From NCBI GenBank assembly GCA_026005175.1, contig BPKO01000009.1, positions 95,459 through 159,458 on the forward strand: a stretch of 64,000 bases of DNA, read 5' to 3'. This stretch comes from Candidatus Tectimicrobiota bacterium (lineage in GTDB: Bacteria > Tectomicrobia > Entotheonellia > Entotheonellales > Entotheonellaceae). The notes beneath the pieces are model-generated. The model did not search any database, was not told where the DNA came from, and was given only the letters and a program-made list of their open reading frames with translations. Below are positions 9,088-18,088 of the stretch, piece by piece (position 1 is the first letter of the stretch; every line of letters begins with the position of its first letter). The position numbers were made by a program, and so were the translations under genes.

Positions 9088-9324
9088 ATGGCCTATCAGG
9101 TGAACGTCCACGAGGCGAAGACGCACTTTTCTAAACTCCTGGCGCGGGTGAGTGCGGGTGAGGAAGTCATCATTGCCAAGGCCGGAAAGCCCATTGCTCG
9201 ACTCGTGCCGATTCTCGAACGTCCCGTGCGGCGCGTTCCTGGGAGTGCCAAAGGCAAGGTAGTGATCTCTCCCGATTTTGACGCGCCACTGCCTGCCTCG
9301 GTTCTGCGCGCTTTCGAGTCGTGA
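9088..9324 (+). CDS. Antitoxin, Phd/YefM family
   Basis: 78 residues from ATG 9088, chosen because GGGAGAGGGG lies directly upstream. MAYQVNVHEAKTHFSKLLARV followed by GEEVIIAKAGKPIARLVP is the classic Phd/YefM DNA-binding and dimerisation domain; the C-terminal tail (VISPDFDAPLP) would bind and neutralise the toxin. Stop TGA overlaps the GTG start of the toxin. The promoter region carries direct and inverted repeats suited to autorepression. Confidence 0.92.
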   Translation: MAYQVNVHEAKTHFSKLLARVSAGEEVIIAKAGKPIARLVPILERPVRRVPGSAKGKVVISPDFDAPLPASVLRAFES

Positions 9325-9707
9325 GAGCCCTGCTAGATACGCACGCTTTCTTGTGGTGGATCATGGATGACCCGCGTTTGTCTCGCCGGGCGCGGGAGCT
9401 CATTGCTGACGGAGCGAACCAGCTCTTCTTCAGTGCCGCCAGTGGTTGGGAAATCGCGATCAAAGCTCAGCTTGGTCGATTACAGCTGACCGATACCCCT
9501 GCACGCTTTATTCCCGAGCAGTTGGCCGTAAATGCCATTGAGGTCCTGCCGGTGCAGCTGAGCCATGCGCTCCGCGTTTTCAGTCTCCCACCCCACCACC
9601 GAGATCCTTTCGATCGGCTGCTTGTGGCCCAGGCCCAACTGGAAGTCCTGCCTATTCTGACTGCCGATCCACAGCTTGCCCGCTATGCGGTGCGGGTGAT
9701 TTGGTAA
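9321..9707 (+). CDS. vapC: Type II toxin, PIN-domain ribonuclease (VapC family)
   Basis: 128 residues beginning at GTG 9321, overlapping the antitoxin stop. PIN acidic residues are visible: Asp in LLDTHAFLWW, Glu in ASGWEIAIKAQLG, Asp in HHRDPFDRLLVAQA, and Asp in LTADPQLARY. VapC toxins cut tRNA or rRNA when free of antitoxin. The pairing with a Phd-type rather than VapB antitoxin is common in this PIN subgroup. Confidence 0.92.
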   Translation: MRALLDTHAFLWWIMDDPRLSRRARELIADGANQLFFSAASGWEIAIKAQLGRLQLTDTPARFIPEQLAVNAIEVLPVQLSHALRVFSLPPHHRDPFDRLLVAQAQLEVLPILTADPQLARYAVRVIW

Positions 9708-9757
9708 GGGGGATGGGCTCTGGGACAAGCAAGCACTGGCGAAGCAGAAAGCCCTAC

Positions 9758-11083
9758 CTAAGCCATGACCTCGCTGAGGGCCTCGTCGATGATGGCCACG
9801 CCGCGGTCGATTTCCTCATAGGTAATGGTCAGGGGCGGCGCCAGGCGCCAGACGGTGTGCACGCCCCGGTGCGAGGCCACCTGCACCACCAGCCCCTTTT
9901 CCAGGCAGCGCTGGGTAAGGGCCAGCGCCTCGGCTTCCGCCGGGGTCTTGCGCACCGGGTCGCGGACGAACTCCACCCCCAGCAGCAGCCCCCGGCCGCG
10001 CACGTCGCCAATCAGCGGGTGGCGCGCCTGCAGCTCGAGAAGCTGGCTTTTGAGGTACTCCCCCTTGGCGCGCGCCGCCCCCACCAGGTCCTCTTTTTCC
10101 AGCACCTCCAGCACCGCCAGCCCCACCGCTGCCGGCAGTGGGTCGCTCATGTGGGAAGAGAGAAAGCCAAAGCCGCGTGCCACCACCACCTCCTCCACGG
10201 CGCGGCTGGTCACCGTGGCCGCCAGGGGCACGCCGGCGCCCAGGGTCTTGGAGAGGGCCAGGATGTCGGGGACGATGCCGTCCTGCTCGAAAGCAAACAT
10301 CGCCCCCAGGCGTCCCAGGCCGGTCTGGGCTTCATCAGAAATAAAGAGCATACCCCGCTCCTGGCAGCGCCGCTTCAGCTCGGGGAAGTAGCCTGGCGGC
10401 GGCTCGATGATGCCACCACCGCTGAGAATGGGCTCGGCGATGCAGGCGGCGAGGGCGCCCACAGACTGGGCATCAATCAGCTCGAAGCCCACGTCGAGGC
10501 AGGCGTACTGGCACTGCGGGAACGTGAGGCCCAGCGGGCAGCGATAACAGTACGGCGCCGGGATGGCATAGGCGCCGGCCTGCCAGGGGCCAAAGCCCGC
10601 CCGCCGCGGCAGAAAGGTGACCGCCATGGCGCCGCCGGTGTGGCCGTGATAAGCGCGGGCGATGCCCACCACTTCCCACTTGCCGGTGTACATCTTGGCC
10701 AGCTTGAGGGCGACTTCCGTCGATTCGCCGCCGGTGCTCAGAAGCAGGGTCTTTTTCAGGGGCTCGGGGAGAAGATCGGCCAGCTTTTTGGCCAGCAGCA
10801 CCACTTCCTCGCTGATGAGGTGGCTGTTGAGGTGGATGACCCGCTCGCCGCTCTGCCGCAAGGCCTCCAGGATGCGAGGGTGGTTGTGGCCAATGGTGGC
10901 GCACATCTGCCCCGAGCTAAAGTCGAGGTACTCCCGCCCGTCGCGGTCCCACAGCGTTGCCCCCTGCGCCCGCGCAATCAGGGGCGCGGTGAACGCCTCC
11001 TGGTAGCGAAAGAGGTGCTCGCGGGCTAAGGCCAGAAGCTCCTCGGTGGTGGCGGTGCTGAGCTTCAGGTCTTCAGGCTCCAT
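9758..11083 (-). CDS. dgdA: 2,2-dialkylglycine decarboxylase-like class III aminotransferase
   Basis: 441 residues from ATG 11083, preceded by AAAGGAG. Fold-type I PLP enzyme: LLLSTGGESTEVALKLAK, AYHGHTGGAM, ISDEAQTGLGR (cofactor Asp), and the PLP lysine in LALSKTLGAGVPLAA. The stretches FSSGQMCATIGHNHP, AEPILSGGGIIEPPPGY, HMSDPLPAAVGL and GDVRGRGLLLGVE closely match the Burkholderia dialkylglycine decarboxylase as I remember it, much more than ordinary omega-transaminases. That enzyme decarboxylates 2,2-dialkylglycines to a ketone and then transaminates pyruvate. Last gene of the hyuA-hyuB operon, 10 nt after hyuB. Confidence 0.82.
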   Translation of the reverse strand: MEPEDLKLSTATTEELLALAREHLFRYQEAFTAPLIARAQGATLWDRDGREYLDFSSGQMCATIGHNHPRILEALRQSGERVIHLNSHLISEEVVLLAKKLADLLPEPLKKTLLLSTGGESTEVALKLAKMYTGKWEVVGIARAYHGHTGGAMAVTFLPRRAGFGPWQAGAYAIPAPYCYRCPLGLTFPQCQYACLDVGFELIDAQSVGALAACIAEPILSGGGIIEPPPGYFPELKRRCQERGMLFISDEAQTGLGRLGAMFAFEQDGIVPDILALSKTLGAGVPLAATVTSRAVEEVVVARGFGFLSSHMSDPLPAAVGLAVLEVLEKEDLVGAARAKGEYLKSQLLELQARHPLIGDVRGRGLLLGVEFVRDPVRKTPAEAEALALTQRCLEKGLVVQVASHRGVHTVWRLAPPLTITYEEIDRGVAIIDEALSEVMA

Positions 11084-11093
11084 AGGCTCTCCT

Positions 11094-12791
11094 TTACCCT
11101 TGCGGGCGGGTGGCAACACGCCTGCCCTGCCAGCGGGTGGTGTCGACTTCCACGCCGTAATCGCGCAGGGCCGCTTCGGGCGAGACGTAGCCGGCGCGCA
11201 CGTCGGCTACCACCGCCTCGACCGGGCGCGCCAAGGGATCGCCAAAGCCGCCCCCGCCGGCGTCAAGAAGGGTGAGGGTCTGCCCGGGCAAAAGCAGTTG
11301 CTCGCCCGGATAGAGGAGGTGGCGTCCTTTGGGGTGCACGAGTTTGCCCTCGATGCGGATCTCCCGCCGCGCTCCCGGCTTGCCGCCCAGGTAGCCCGCC
11401 GCCGGAAAGGCGGTGCGGTTGCCAAAGCAGGCCACGGTGATGGGCCAAGCCGAGCGGTTCTGAAACGTCAGGCGCTGCCCCAGCCCGCCGCGGAACTGCC
11501 CGGGGCCGCCCGAGTCCTGGCGGAGCTCTTTGCACCCTACCAGGATGCCGGTGGTGCTCTCCAGGGCTTCCACCGAAGTGACGGCCACGTTGGAAGGCCC
11601 CATGGTGGTGTGGAGGCCGTCCTTTGTCGCCCGGGCGCCAAAGCCCCCGGCGGAGAAGCAGATGTTGGCAAAGGGCCGCCCCCGCAAGTCGCGCCCCGTA
11701 AAGTTGAGGAGGTTCATCATGCCCGTTTCGGCCGCCAGGCGTTCGGGCACCACCTGAGCCAGGGCGCCCCACACGGCAAAGGGCACGAAGTGGCCTACGG
11801 CGTGGCGGCCGCCGGTGGCTGCCGGAGGGGTGGCGTTGAGGATGCATCCCGGCGGCGCCGTGACGTGCACCGGCCGCAGGCTGCCGTCGTTGTTGGGGAG
11901 CTCAGGGGTGGTGAGGCACTTGATGGCGTAAGCGCAAAAAGCATACGTATAGCAGAAAGGAACGTTCACTCCGGCAGGCACGGTGGGGCTGGTGCCGGCA
12001 AAGTCGATGAATACCTCGTCGCCGCGCACCTCGACACAGCAGGCAATGGTGATGGCGCTGTCGAAGCCTTCGAGCTGGAGCTGGTGGCGGTAGCGCCCGT
12101 CGGGAATGCGCCGGATCTCCTGGCGCATGGCCGCTTCCGAGCGGGTGCGCAGGGCGGCCGAGAGGGCGTCGAGGCGTTTGAGGTCGTACTCCTCCATCAG
12201 CGCCAGCAGCAGGCGGGCGCCGGTCTGGTTGGCGGCGAGGTTGGCGTGCAGGTCGCCCAGGGTCTGCTCCGGCACCCGCACGTTTTCCCGGATGAGGTGG
12301 AGGAGCGTCTCGTTGAGGCGCCCGGCCTCGGCCAGCTTCATGGGCGGAATGCGCAGCCCTTCTTCGTAAACTTCCCGCGCCACGGCGGAAAACCCCAGGC
12401 CGCCGATGTCGGGCAGGTGGGTGACGGTACCGGTAAAGGCCACCAGCTCGTCACCACGGAAGACCGGGCAGATGACGCTGACGTCGTAGAGGTGCCCCGT
12501 CCCCAGCCACGGGTCGTTGGTGATGAGGGCATCCCCGGGGTGCAGGGTCTCGGGGGGAAAGCGCCGCAGGAGGTGCTGCATGGTCTGGGGCAGGGTGCCG
12601 ATGAACGAAGGGGCGCTCTGCGTGGCCTGGGCCAGCAGCAGGCCTTGGCGGTCGAAAATGCAGCAGCAAAGATCATAGGCCTCCCGCACGATGGTGGAAA
12701 ACGAGGTGCGGATGAGGGAAAGGAAGATCTCGTCGACAATGGAGACCAGGCGGTCCCACTGCATGGTCAGGGTGACTTCGTCGTCGAGCAT
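11094..12791 (-). CDS. hyuB: Hydantoinase B / oxoprolinase family protein
   Basis: 565 residues, full length for HyuB. N-terminal RLVSIVDEIFLSLIRTSFSTIVRE..., ITNDPWLGTGHLYDV and the Gly-rich C-terminal DAGGGGFGDPLARP are family signatures. HyuB partners with HyuA in ATP-dependent N-methylhydantoin or 5-oxoproline hydrolysis, and homologues are subunits of acetone and acetophenone carboxylases. Starts 30 nt after the hyuA stop. The neighbouring dialkylglycine decarboxylase (a ketone producer) makes either a hydantoinase or a ketone-carboxylase role reasonable; no gamma subunit is adjacent. Confidence 0.9.
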   Translation of the reverse strand: MLDDEVTLTMQWDRLVSIVDEIFLSLIRTSFSTIVREAYDLCCCIFDRQGLLLAQATQSAPSFIGTLPQTMQHLLRRFPPETLHPGDALITNDPWLGTGHLYDVSVICPVFRGDELVAFTGTVTHLPDIGGLGFSAVAREVYEEGLRIPPMKLAEAGRLNETLLHLIRENVRVPEQTLGDLHANLAANQTGARLLLALMEEYDLKRLDALSAALRTRSEAAMRQEIRRIPDGRYRHQLQLEGFDSAITIACCVEVRGDEVFIDFAGTSPTVPAGVNVPFCYTYAFCAYAIKCLTTPELPNNDGSLRPVHVTAPPGCILNATPPAATGGRHAVGHFVPFAVWGALAQVVPERLAAETGMMNLLNFTGRDLRGRPFANICFSAGGFGARATKDGLHTTMGPSNVAVTSVEALESTTGILVGCKELRQDSGGPGQFRGGLGQRLTFQNRSAWPITVACFGNRTAFPAAGYLGGKPGARREIRIEGKLVHPKGRHLLYPGEQLLLPGQTLTLLDAGGGGFGDPLARPVEAVVADVRAGYVSPEAALRDYGVEVDTTRWQGRRVATRPQG

Positions 12792-12821
12792 CGCGCGTTT
12801 CCTCCGCAGCGGCCTGCCTTT

Positions 12822-14909
12822 TCACGAGGCTCGAGGGGTAACAACCAGGGTGAAGTGCGCGTCCACCCGCGCCACGTCGCCCGTAAAGAGAACCAAAGAG
12901 GATTCGCGTTCTTCCACCACCGCAGGCCCGACCACCGTCTCGCCAGGGGCCAGGCGCGCGCGATCGTAGAGGGGGCAGGGGCGAAAGCCACCGGCTTCGG
13001 GGAGGTAGACGTCGCGGTATCCCTTCAGCGCCGGCGCCCCTGCCACCGGTGCCTCCTCCCGCGCCAGGCGCAGGTCCAGAGGCTCTGCCGGGCCGCTCCC
13101 CGTTACTTTCCAGTGCACGCCTTCGAGCGGGGCGTCGCGCGGTGCCACCCCGTAGAGGCGAGTATACGCCTGCACAAAGCGCCGTTCCAGCTCCCGCACC
13201 GGGTCGGTGGCGTCGAGGCCGTCGGCCGGCACTTCCACGGTGTAGCCCTGCCCCTGGTAGCGCAAGTCGGCAGCCCGCGCCAGGGTGACCTCGTGGGGGG
13301 CCAGGCGGGCCCGCCGCAGCATGTCCAGAACGCGCCCCTCGAGGGCGGCAAAGCGCGCCTCCAGGGCGTCGGCCGACAGCTCGCCAAGCGGCGTCAGGGC
13401 GGTCTGCGCCACGTCAAAACCCAGGGGGCTGATGAGCAGGCCGAAGGCCGAAAAGACCCCGGCGCCCCAGGGGACGAGGATGCGGCGCACCGCCAGCCGC
13501 CGCGCCACGCCCAGGGCGTGCACTGGGCCGGCGCCGCCAAAGGCCACCAGGTCGTGGCCGCGAATATCCACCCCTGCCTCCGCCGCGTGCAGCCGAAAGG
13601 CCTGCGCCATGTGTTCGTTGGCCACCTCGTGGATGCCCAGCGCGGCTTCTGTCACCCCGATGCCCAGTGGCGCGGCCACTCCGCGCTGCACGGCCTGGCG
13701 GGCCGCTTCGACGTCTAGCGGCATCTCGCCGCCTAGGAAAAACTCGGGGTTGATGTACCCCAGCAGCACGTTGGCGTCGGTCACCGTTGGCCGCGTCCCG
13801 CCCCGGCCGTAACAGGCAGGGCCGGGGTCGGCGCCGGCGCTTTCCGGCCCCACGCGCAGGCGGCGCAGGGCATCCACGCTGGCGATGCTGCCGCCGCCGG
13901 CGCCGATCTCGATCAGCTCGACGGCAGGAATCAGCAGCGGCAAGCCGCTGCCTTTCTTGTAGCGGTAGGCCCGCGCCACTTCGATGCTGTAGGCCTTGCG
14001 CAGGGCACCGCCGCGGATCACGCACCCCTTTGCCGTGGTGCCGCCCATGTCGAAGGCCAGGAGGTTGGGCACCCCCGCCAGGCGGCCCAAGTACTGGCTC
14101 ATGAGGGCCCCGGCCACCGGTCCCGACTCCAGCAAGAGAACCGGGTACTGCGCCGCCGTCTCCGCGGTCATGGTGCCGCCGGCCGAGCTCATCAGAAAAA
14201 AGTCGCCCTGGAAGCCCCGCGCCTGCAATCCCTCCTGCAGGTGCCGCAGGTACTGCTCAACCAGGGGCTGCACGTAGGCGTTGGCCACCGTGGTGGAGGT
14301 GCGCTCGTACTCCCCCATGGTGGGGGCGATTTCCGAAGAGATGGAGACGTAGAGGTGGGGGAAGTGCTGGTGGAGAAACGCCTTGATGCGCTGCTCGTGG
14401 GTGGGGTTGACGTAGCTGTGCAGCAGCACCACCGCCAGGGAAATTACCCCTTCTGCTTGCAGCGCCAGAACTTGCTCCCGCACCTGCTCGAGGTCCAGCG
14501 CCTGCAGCACCTCCCCGTAAGGGTTGAGGCGCTCCTGCACTTCCCGGCGCAGGTGGCGGGGCACCAGCGGCTCGGGGAACTCGATTCCCAAATCGTACAT
14601 GTCAAAGCGCACCTCCCGCCGGATCTCCAGGGCATCCCGGAAGCCGGCGGTGGCCAGAAGCCCTACCCGCGCCCCCTTGCGCTCGATAAGGGCGTTGGCC
14701 ACCAGGGTGGTGCCGTGCACCACCTGCGTCACCTCCTGGAGGGAAAGCCCCTGCCGTTGCAGCAGCAGCTCCAGGCCGGTCAATACCCCCACCGCCGGGT
14801 CTTGTGGCGTGGTAGGATACTTCTCTTTGGCAAGGCGCCCGCGCCGGCGATCGAGCAGGACAAAGTCAGTAAACGTGCCCCCCACGTCAATGCCCACGCG
14901 GATGCTCAC
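12822..14909 (-). CDS. hyuA: Hydantoinase A / oxoprolinase family protein
   Basis: 695 residues from GTG 14909, preceded by AGGAAAGAG; the open frame extends to 15071 but that extension lacks family character. N-terminal GIDVGGTFTDFVLLD is the ASKHA phosphate-binding motif; AFDMGGTTAKGCVI and GAGGGSIASVD follow, ending in the HyuA C-terminal domain. ATPase subunit that activates a cyclic amide or ketone substrate for HyuB. First gene of hyuA-hyuB-dgdA, transcribed divergently from the UGSC selenoprotein. Confidence 0.92.
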   Translation of the reverse strand: MSIRVGIDVGGTFTDFVLLDRRRGRLAKEKYPTTPQDPAVGVLTGLELLLQRQGLSLQEVTQVVHGTTLVANALIERKGARVGLLATAGFRDALEIRREVRFDMYDLGIEFPEPLVPRHLRREVQERLNPYGEVLQALDLEQVREQVLALQAEGVISLAVVLLHSYVNPTHEQRIKAFLHQHFPHLYVSISSEIAPTMGEYERTSTTVANAYVQPLVEQYLRHLQEGLQARGFQGDFFLMSSAGGTMTAETAAQYPVLLLESGPVAGALMSQYLGRLAGVPNLLAFDMGGTTAKGCVIRGGALRKAYSIEVARAYRYKKGSGLPLLIPAVELIEIGAGGGSIASVDALRRLRVGPESAGADPGPACYGRGGTRPTVTDANVLLGYINPEFFLGGEMPLDVEAARQAVQRGVAAPLGIGVTEAALGIHEVANEHMAQAFRLHAAEAGVDIRGHDLVAFGGAGPVHALGVARRLAVRRILVPWGAGVFSAFGLLISPLGFDVAQTALTPLGELSADALEARFAALEGRVLDMLRRARLAPHEVTLARAADLRYQGQGYTVEVPADGLDATDPVRELERRFVQAYTRLYGVAPRDAPLEGVHWKVTGSGPAEPLDLRLAREEAPVAGAPALKGYRDVYLPEAGGFRPCPLYDRARLAPGETVVGPAVVEERESSLVLFTGDVARVDAHFTLVVTPRAS

Positions 14910-15069
14910 CTCTCTTTCCTCCTCTGCGGCGGTGCCGGCGGCCGGCGCGCCTTTGCCCTTGCGCGTCCCCGCCGGCTGCCCTATCCTAGCGCAAGCTGCC
15001 TTTCTTGCAAAGGCCAGACTTTCCCTGGCGCGAAAAAAGTAGCCTGTCCCCTTTTTGGAGGAGCGGCGC

Positions 15070-16806
15070 ATGAGGCAGGCAGGACCCTATGCGGTGGTGT
15101 GGCCGCGCGGCAAGAAGGCCGTGGCCTTGCGGCCGCTGGCCCGGCGTCTTGACACCCTGGCCGGCAAGACCATTGGCCAGCTCTGGGACTACCTCTTTCG
15201 CGGCGACGAGATCTTCCCCTTGCTGGAAGAGGGGCTCTCGGCCCGCTTCCCCGGCGTGCGCTTCGTGCGCTACGACGTCTTTGGCTCTACGCACGGTGCC
15301 GAGGAACACCGGGTGCTGGCCGAGCTGCCGGCCAAGCTCAAAGCGTACGGCGTGGATGCCGTGATTTCCGGCATGGCTTGCTGAGGCAGCTGCACGCCCG
15401 CCGTGCTGCGGGCCAGCGCCGTGGCCGAGGCGGCCGGGGTGCCCACTTCTTCCCTGGTCTGCGAGGGCTTCCTGCAGCAGGCCGCCACCACCGCCGCCGG
15501 CCTGGGCATGCCCACTTTGCCCACCGCCCTGGTGCCGGGCCACGTCGACGTGCAGACGCCAGAAGAGCTGCGCCGGCACGTGCTCACCGTGACTCTCGAG
15601 GAGGTGGTGCGCAACCTCACCACCGCGCCGGCCGAGGCCCACGCCGAAGCCGAGCCGCCGCCGCAGGAAGTCATCTTTCGCGGCAGCTTCGAGGAAGTTA
15701 ACCGCTTCTTTTACGAGCAGGGCTGGAGCGACGGCCTGCCCATCGTGCCCCCCACGCGAGACAAAGTAGAAGCCTTCCTGCGCTTTACCGACCGCGACGC
15801 CGCGGAAGTGCTCGGAGTGCTGCTGCCCGACAACCGCCAGGCCACGGTGTGGAACGTGGCGGTCAACGGCGTCATGGCCGGCTGCCGCCCGGAGTACATG
15901 CCGGTGCTGGTGGCCCTGGCCGAAGCCATGGCCGACCCGACTTACGGCGTCGAGCACAGCGGCAACACCCCGGGCTCGGAGACCCTCATTATCCTCAACG
16001 GCCCCATTATCAAAGAGCTCGGCTTTAACTACACCCAGGGGGCCCTGCGCGACGGCTTTCAGGCCAACACCAGCATCGGCCGCTTCTGGCGCCTCTACTT
16101 GCGCAACGTCGCCGGCTTCCTGCCCCACCGCACCGACAAGGCCACCTTTGGCAACACCTGGCGCGTGGTGCTGGCCGAAAACGAGGAGGCCTTAGCCCGC
16201 ATTGGCTGGCCGCCGCTGAGCGTCGAGCGCGGCTTTGCCGCCGGCGACAACGTGGTGACCATTGCCCGCTACACCGGCGGCACGGTGCTGGCTTCGGCAT
16301 TTGGCAGCACGGCGCAGGAGATTCTGCCTTACCTCGCCGACGGCCTGGCGCGCCTGGTGGCCTGGGAGCTGTGCTTCACCGTGGGGCTGGCCACCGGCAC
16401 CCAGAAGCCGCTGCTCCTTCTCACTCCGGTGCTGGCCGAGACGATTGCCCGCTCGGGGTTTTCCAAGCAGGACGTGAAGCGTTTCCTGTACGAGCACGCG
16501 CGCCTTCCTGCCTGGAAGTTCGAGCGCTACGTGGGCGAGTGGACGAACCTGCTGCCGGGCCACCCGACGCTGGCCGAGCTGGTGGCGCGGGGCCAGGCGC
16601 CGCCGCAGTTTGCCACTTCGAGCGATCCCGAGCGGCTGGTGCCCATTGTCTGCGAGCCCGACGACTTCCAGGTGGTGGTGAGCGGCGATCCCCTGCGCAC
16701 CAACGCCTACGTCTTTGCCCACAACGGCCTTTTGGGCTTTCCCACCAGCAAGGCGATCCGCCTGCCGGCCGCCTGGAAGCGCTTGCTGGATGAAGCAAGG
16801 AAGTAG
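15070..16806 (+). CDS. UGSC-family selenoprotein (in-frame UGA = Sec105)
   Basis: 578 residues when TGA 15382-15384 is read as selenocysteine; start ATG 15070 follows GGAGGAG. The frame is open on both sides of that single TGA, and it lies in the motif U-G-S-C (VISGMAC-U-GSCTPAV), which defines the UGSC (seleno)protein family. Residues about 1-190 are the UGSC domain; from about 215 comes the long C-terminal domain with GWSDGLPIVPPT, AVNGVMAGCRPEYMPV, VEHSGNTPGSETLIILNGP. A SECIS-like hairpin follows the UGA. Biochemical role not established; a redox or reductase function is inferred from the Sec/Cys pair. Conventional gene calling would split it into two false ORFs. A zinc dehydrogenase follows in the same direction. 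Confidence 0.88.
15396..15413 (+). promoter_or_regulatory. bSECIS hairpin of the UGSC selenoprotein
   Basis: Stem GCCCGC / GCGGGC (six perfect pairs), loop CGTGCT with a G as second base, beginning 12 nt and looping 18 nt after the UGA. This satisfies the bacterial SECIS pattern (apical loop roughly 16-37 nt downstream with an early G). It would recruit SelB with Sec-tRNA. Confidence 0.75.
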
Positions 16807-16911
16807 GGGTTCTGCAAAGACGGCCATGTCGCACGAGGCGCTGCGCCACGTTGCCGCTTGTCTTCTGGCGGTGCTCGACAAGGAGAAATCGGTCTGCCGC
16901 ATCCCGGTGAC

Positions 16912-16924
16912 CCTTTAGTAAAGG
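16912..16924. promoter_or_regulatory. Small palindrome upstream of dehydrogenase
   Basis: CCTTT-AGT-AAAGG, 34 nt before the ATG of the zinc dehydrogenase; possible operator. The 150-nt gap between UGSC gene and dehydrogenase otherwise holds only a 30-codon open frame (16829-16918) without support. Confidence 0.25.
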
Positions 16925-16957
16925 TGTCCTTAAACCAAGATACAAGGAGCGCACGGC

Positions 16958-18088
16958 ATGAAAGGTCGAGTGGCAGTGCTGCGAGAGTACGGCGGCGACT
17001 TTGAGCTGCGCGAGTATCCCTTGCCGGAGGTGGAGCCGGGAGCCATCCTGGTGCGGCTGACGCGTGCCGGCATCTGCGGCTCCGACCTCCACATCTGGCG
17101 CGGGGAGATGAAAGCCGTCTACGGCGAGACGCCCCGCGATCTTACCTTTGGCCACGAGATGTGCGGCCGCGTGGCGCGCCTTGGCGCCGGCGTCCACACC
17201 GACTCCATGGGGCAGCCGCTGCGCGAGGGCGACCGCATCACCTTTGCCTACTTCTTCCCCTGCGGCCGCTGCCGCGTCTGCCTGCAGGACGAGCTGGGCA
17301 ACTGCCCGCGCAAGGGGCGCCCCAACCGCGTGGCCGGCACGCCGCCTTATTTCAACAACGCTTACGCCGACTACTACTACCTGCGGCCCAACCACTACGT
17401 CTTCAAGATTCCCGACGAGATCTCCGACGACATGGCCACCCCGGTCAACTGCGCCCTGGCGCAGGTGGTGTACGGCTTGCAGCGCGCCGGCCTGCGTTTT
17501 GGCCAGACCGTGGTCATTCAGGGCGCCGGCGGCCTGGGGCTCAACGCGGTGGCCGTGGCGCGCGACATGGGCGCCGATCGCATCATTGTCTTTGACCGCA
17601 TCCCGGCACGGCTGGAGCTGGCCCGCGCCTTTGGCGCCGACCACGCCCTTAGCCTCGCCGACTTGCCCACCCCGGAAGCGCGCATCGAGGCGGTGCGGGA
17701 GCTCACCGACGGCTTTGGCGCCGACGTGGTGGCCGACTTGGTGGGCTACCCGGAAGTCATTCCCGAAGGGCTGCGCATGCTGCGCAGCGGCGGCTGCTAC
17801 CTGGAAGTGGGCAACATCGCGCCGGGCAACGTCTTTAGCTACGACGCCACGGCGCTGGTGCGGGGCAACACGCGCCTGGTGGGCACCTCCAACTACTCGC
17901 CCTGGGCCATTCCCCAGGCCCTGGCCTTTATGCGCCGCAACCTCAAGCGCTTTCCATTCGAGCGCCTCATTTCCCACACCTTTCCGCTGGAGCGCATCGG
18001 CGAGGCCTTTCGCCAGGCCGAGTGGCAGCGCCGCGAGGGCGACCCGCTGCGCCTCTCCCGCGCTGCCCTGCGCATGGACGGCGACTAG
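16958..18088 (+). CDS. Zinc-binding alcohol dehydrogenase (MDR family)
   Basis: 376 residues; AAGGAGCGCACGGC precedes the ATG. Catalytic zinc site GICGSD and FGHEMCG; structural zinc site CGRCRVCLQDELGNC has the four cysteines; Rossmann motif QGAGGLGLNAVAVA. Oxidises an alcohol or reduces a carbonyl with NAD(P); the HYVFKIPDEISDDMATPVNCALAQV segment resembles sorbitol/threonine dehydrogenase-like MDRs. It follows the UGSC selenoprotein in the same orientation and probably serves the same pathway. Confidence 0.9.
   Translation: MKGRVAVLREYGGDFELREYPLPEVEPGAILVRLTRAGICGSDLHIWRGEMKAVYGETPRDLTFGHEMCGRVARLGAGVHTDSMGQPLREGDRITFAYFFPCGRCRVCLQDELGNCPRKGRPNRVAGTPPYFNNAYADYYYLRPNHYVFKIPDEISDDMATPVNCALAQVVYGLQRAGLRFGQTVVIQGAGGLGLNAVAVARDMGADRIIVFDRIPARLELARAFGADHALSLADLPTPEARIEAVRELTDGFGADVVADLVGYPEVIPEGLRMLRSGGCYLEVGNIAPGNVFSYDATALVRGNTRLVGTSNYSPWAIPQALAFMRRNLKRFPFERLISHTFPLERIGEAFRQAEWQRREGDPLRLSRAALRMDGD

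Noticed and set aside
11046-13718. Very long plus-strand open frame opposite hyuA/hyuB
   Set aside because: High GC leaves antisense frames open; the translation is Gly/His/Arg-rich without domains, while the minus strand encodes clear HyuA/HyuB.
16829-16918. 30-codon frame between UGSC gene and dehydrogenase
   Set aside because: Too short, no ribosome site, no similarity.
16421-17977. 518-codon minus-strand frame across the UGSC and dehydrogenase genes
   Set aside because: Antisense shadow of two recognisable plus-strand genes.
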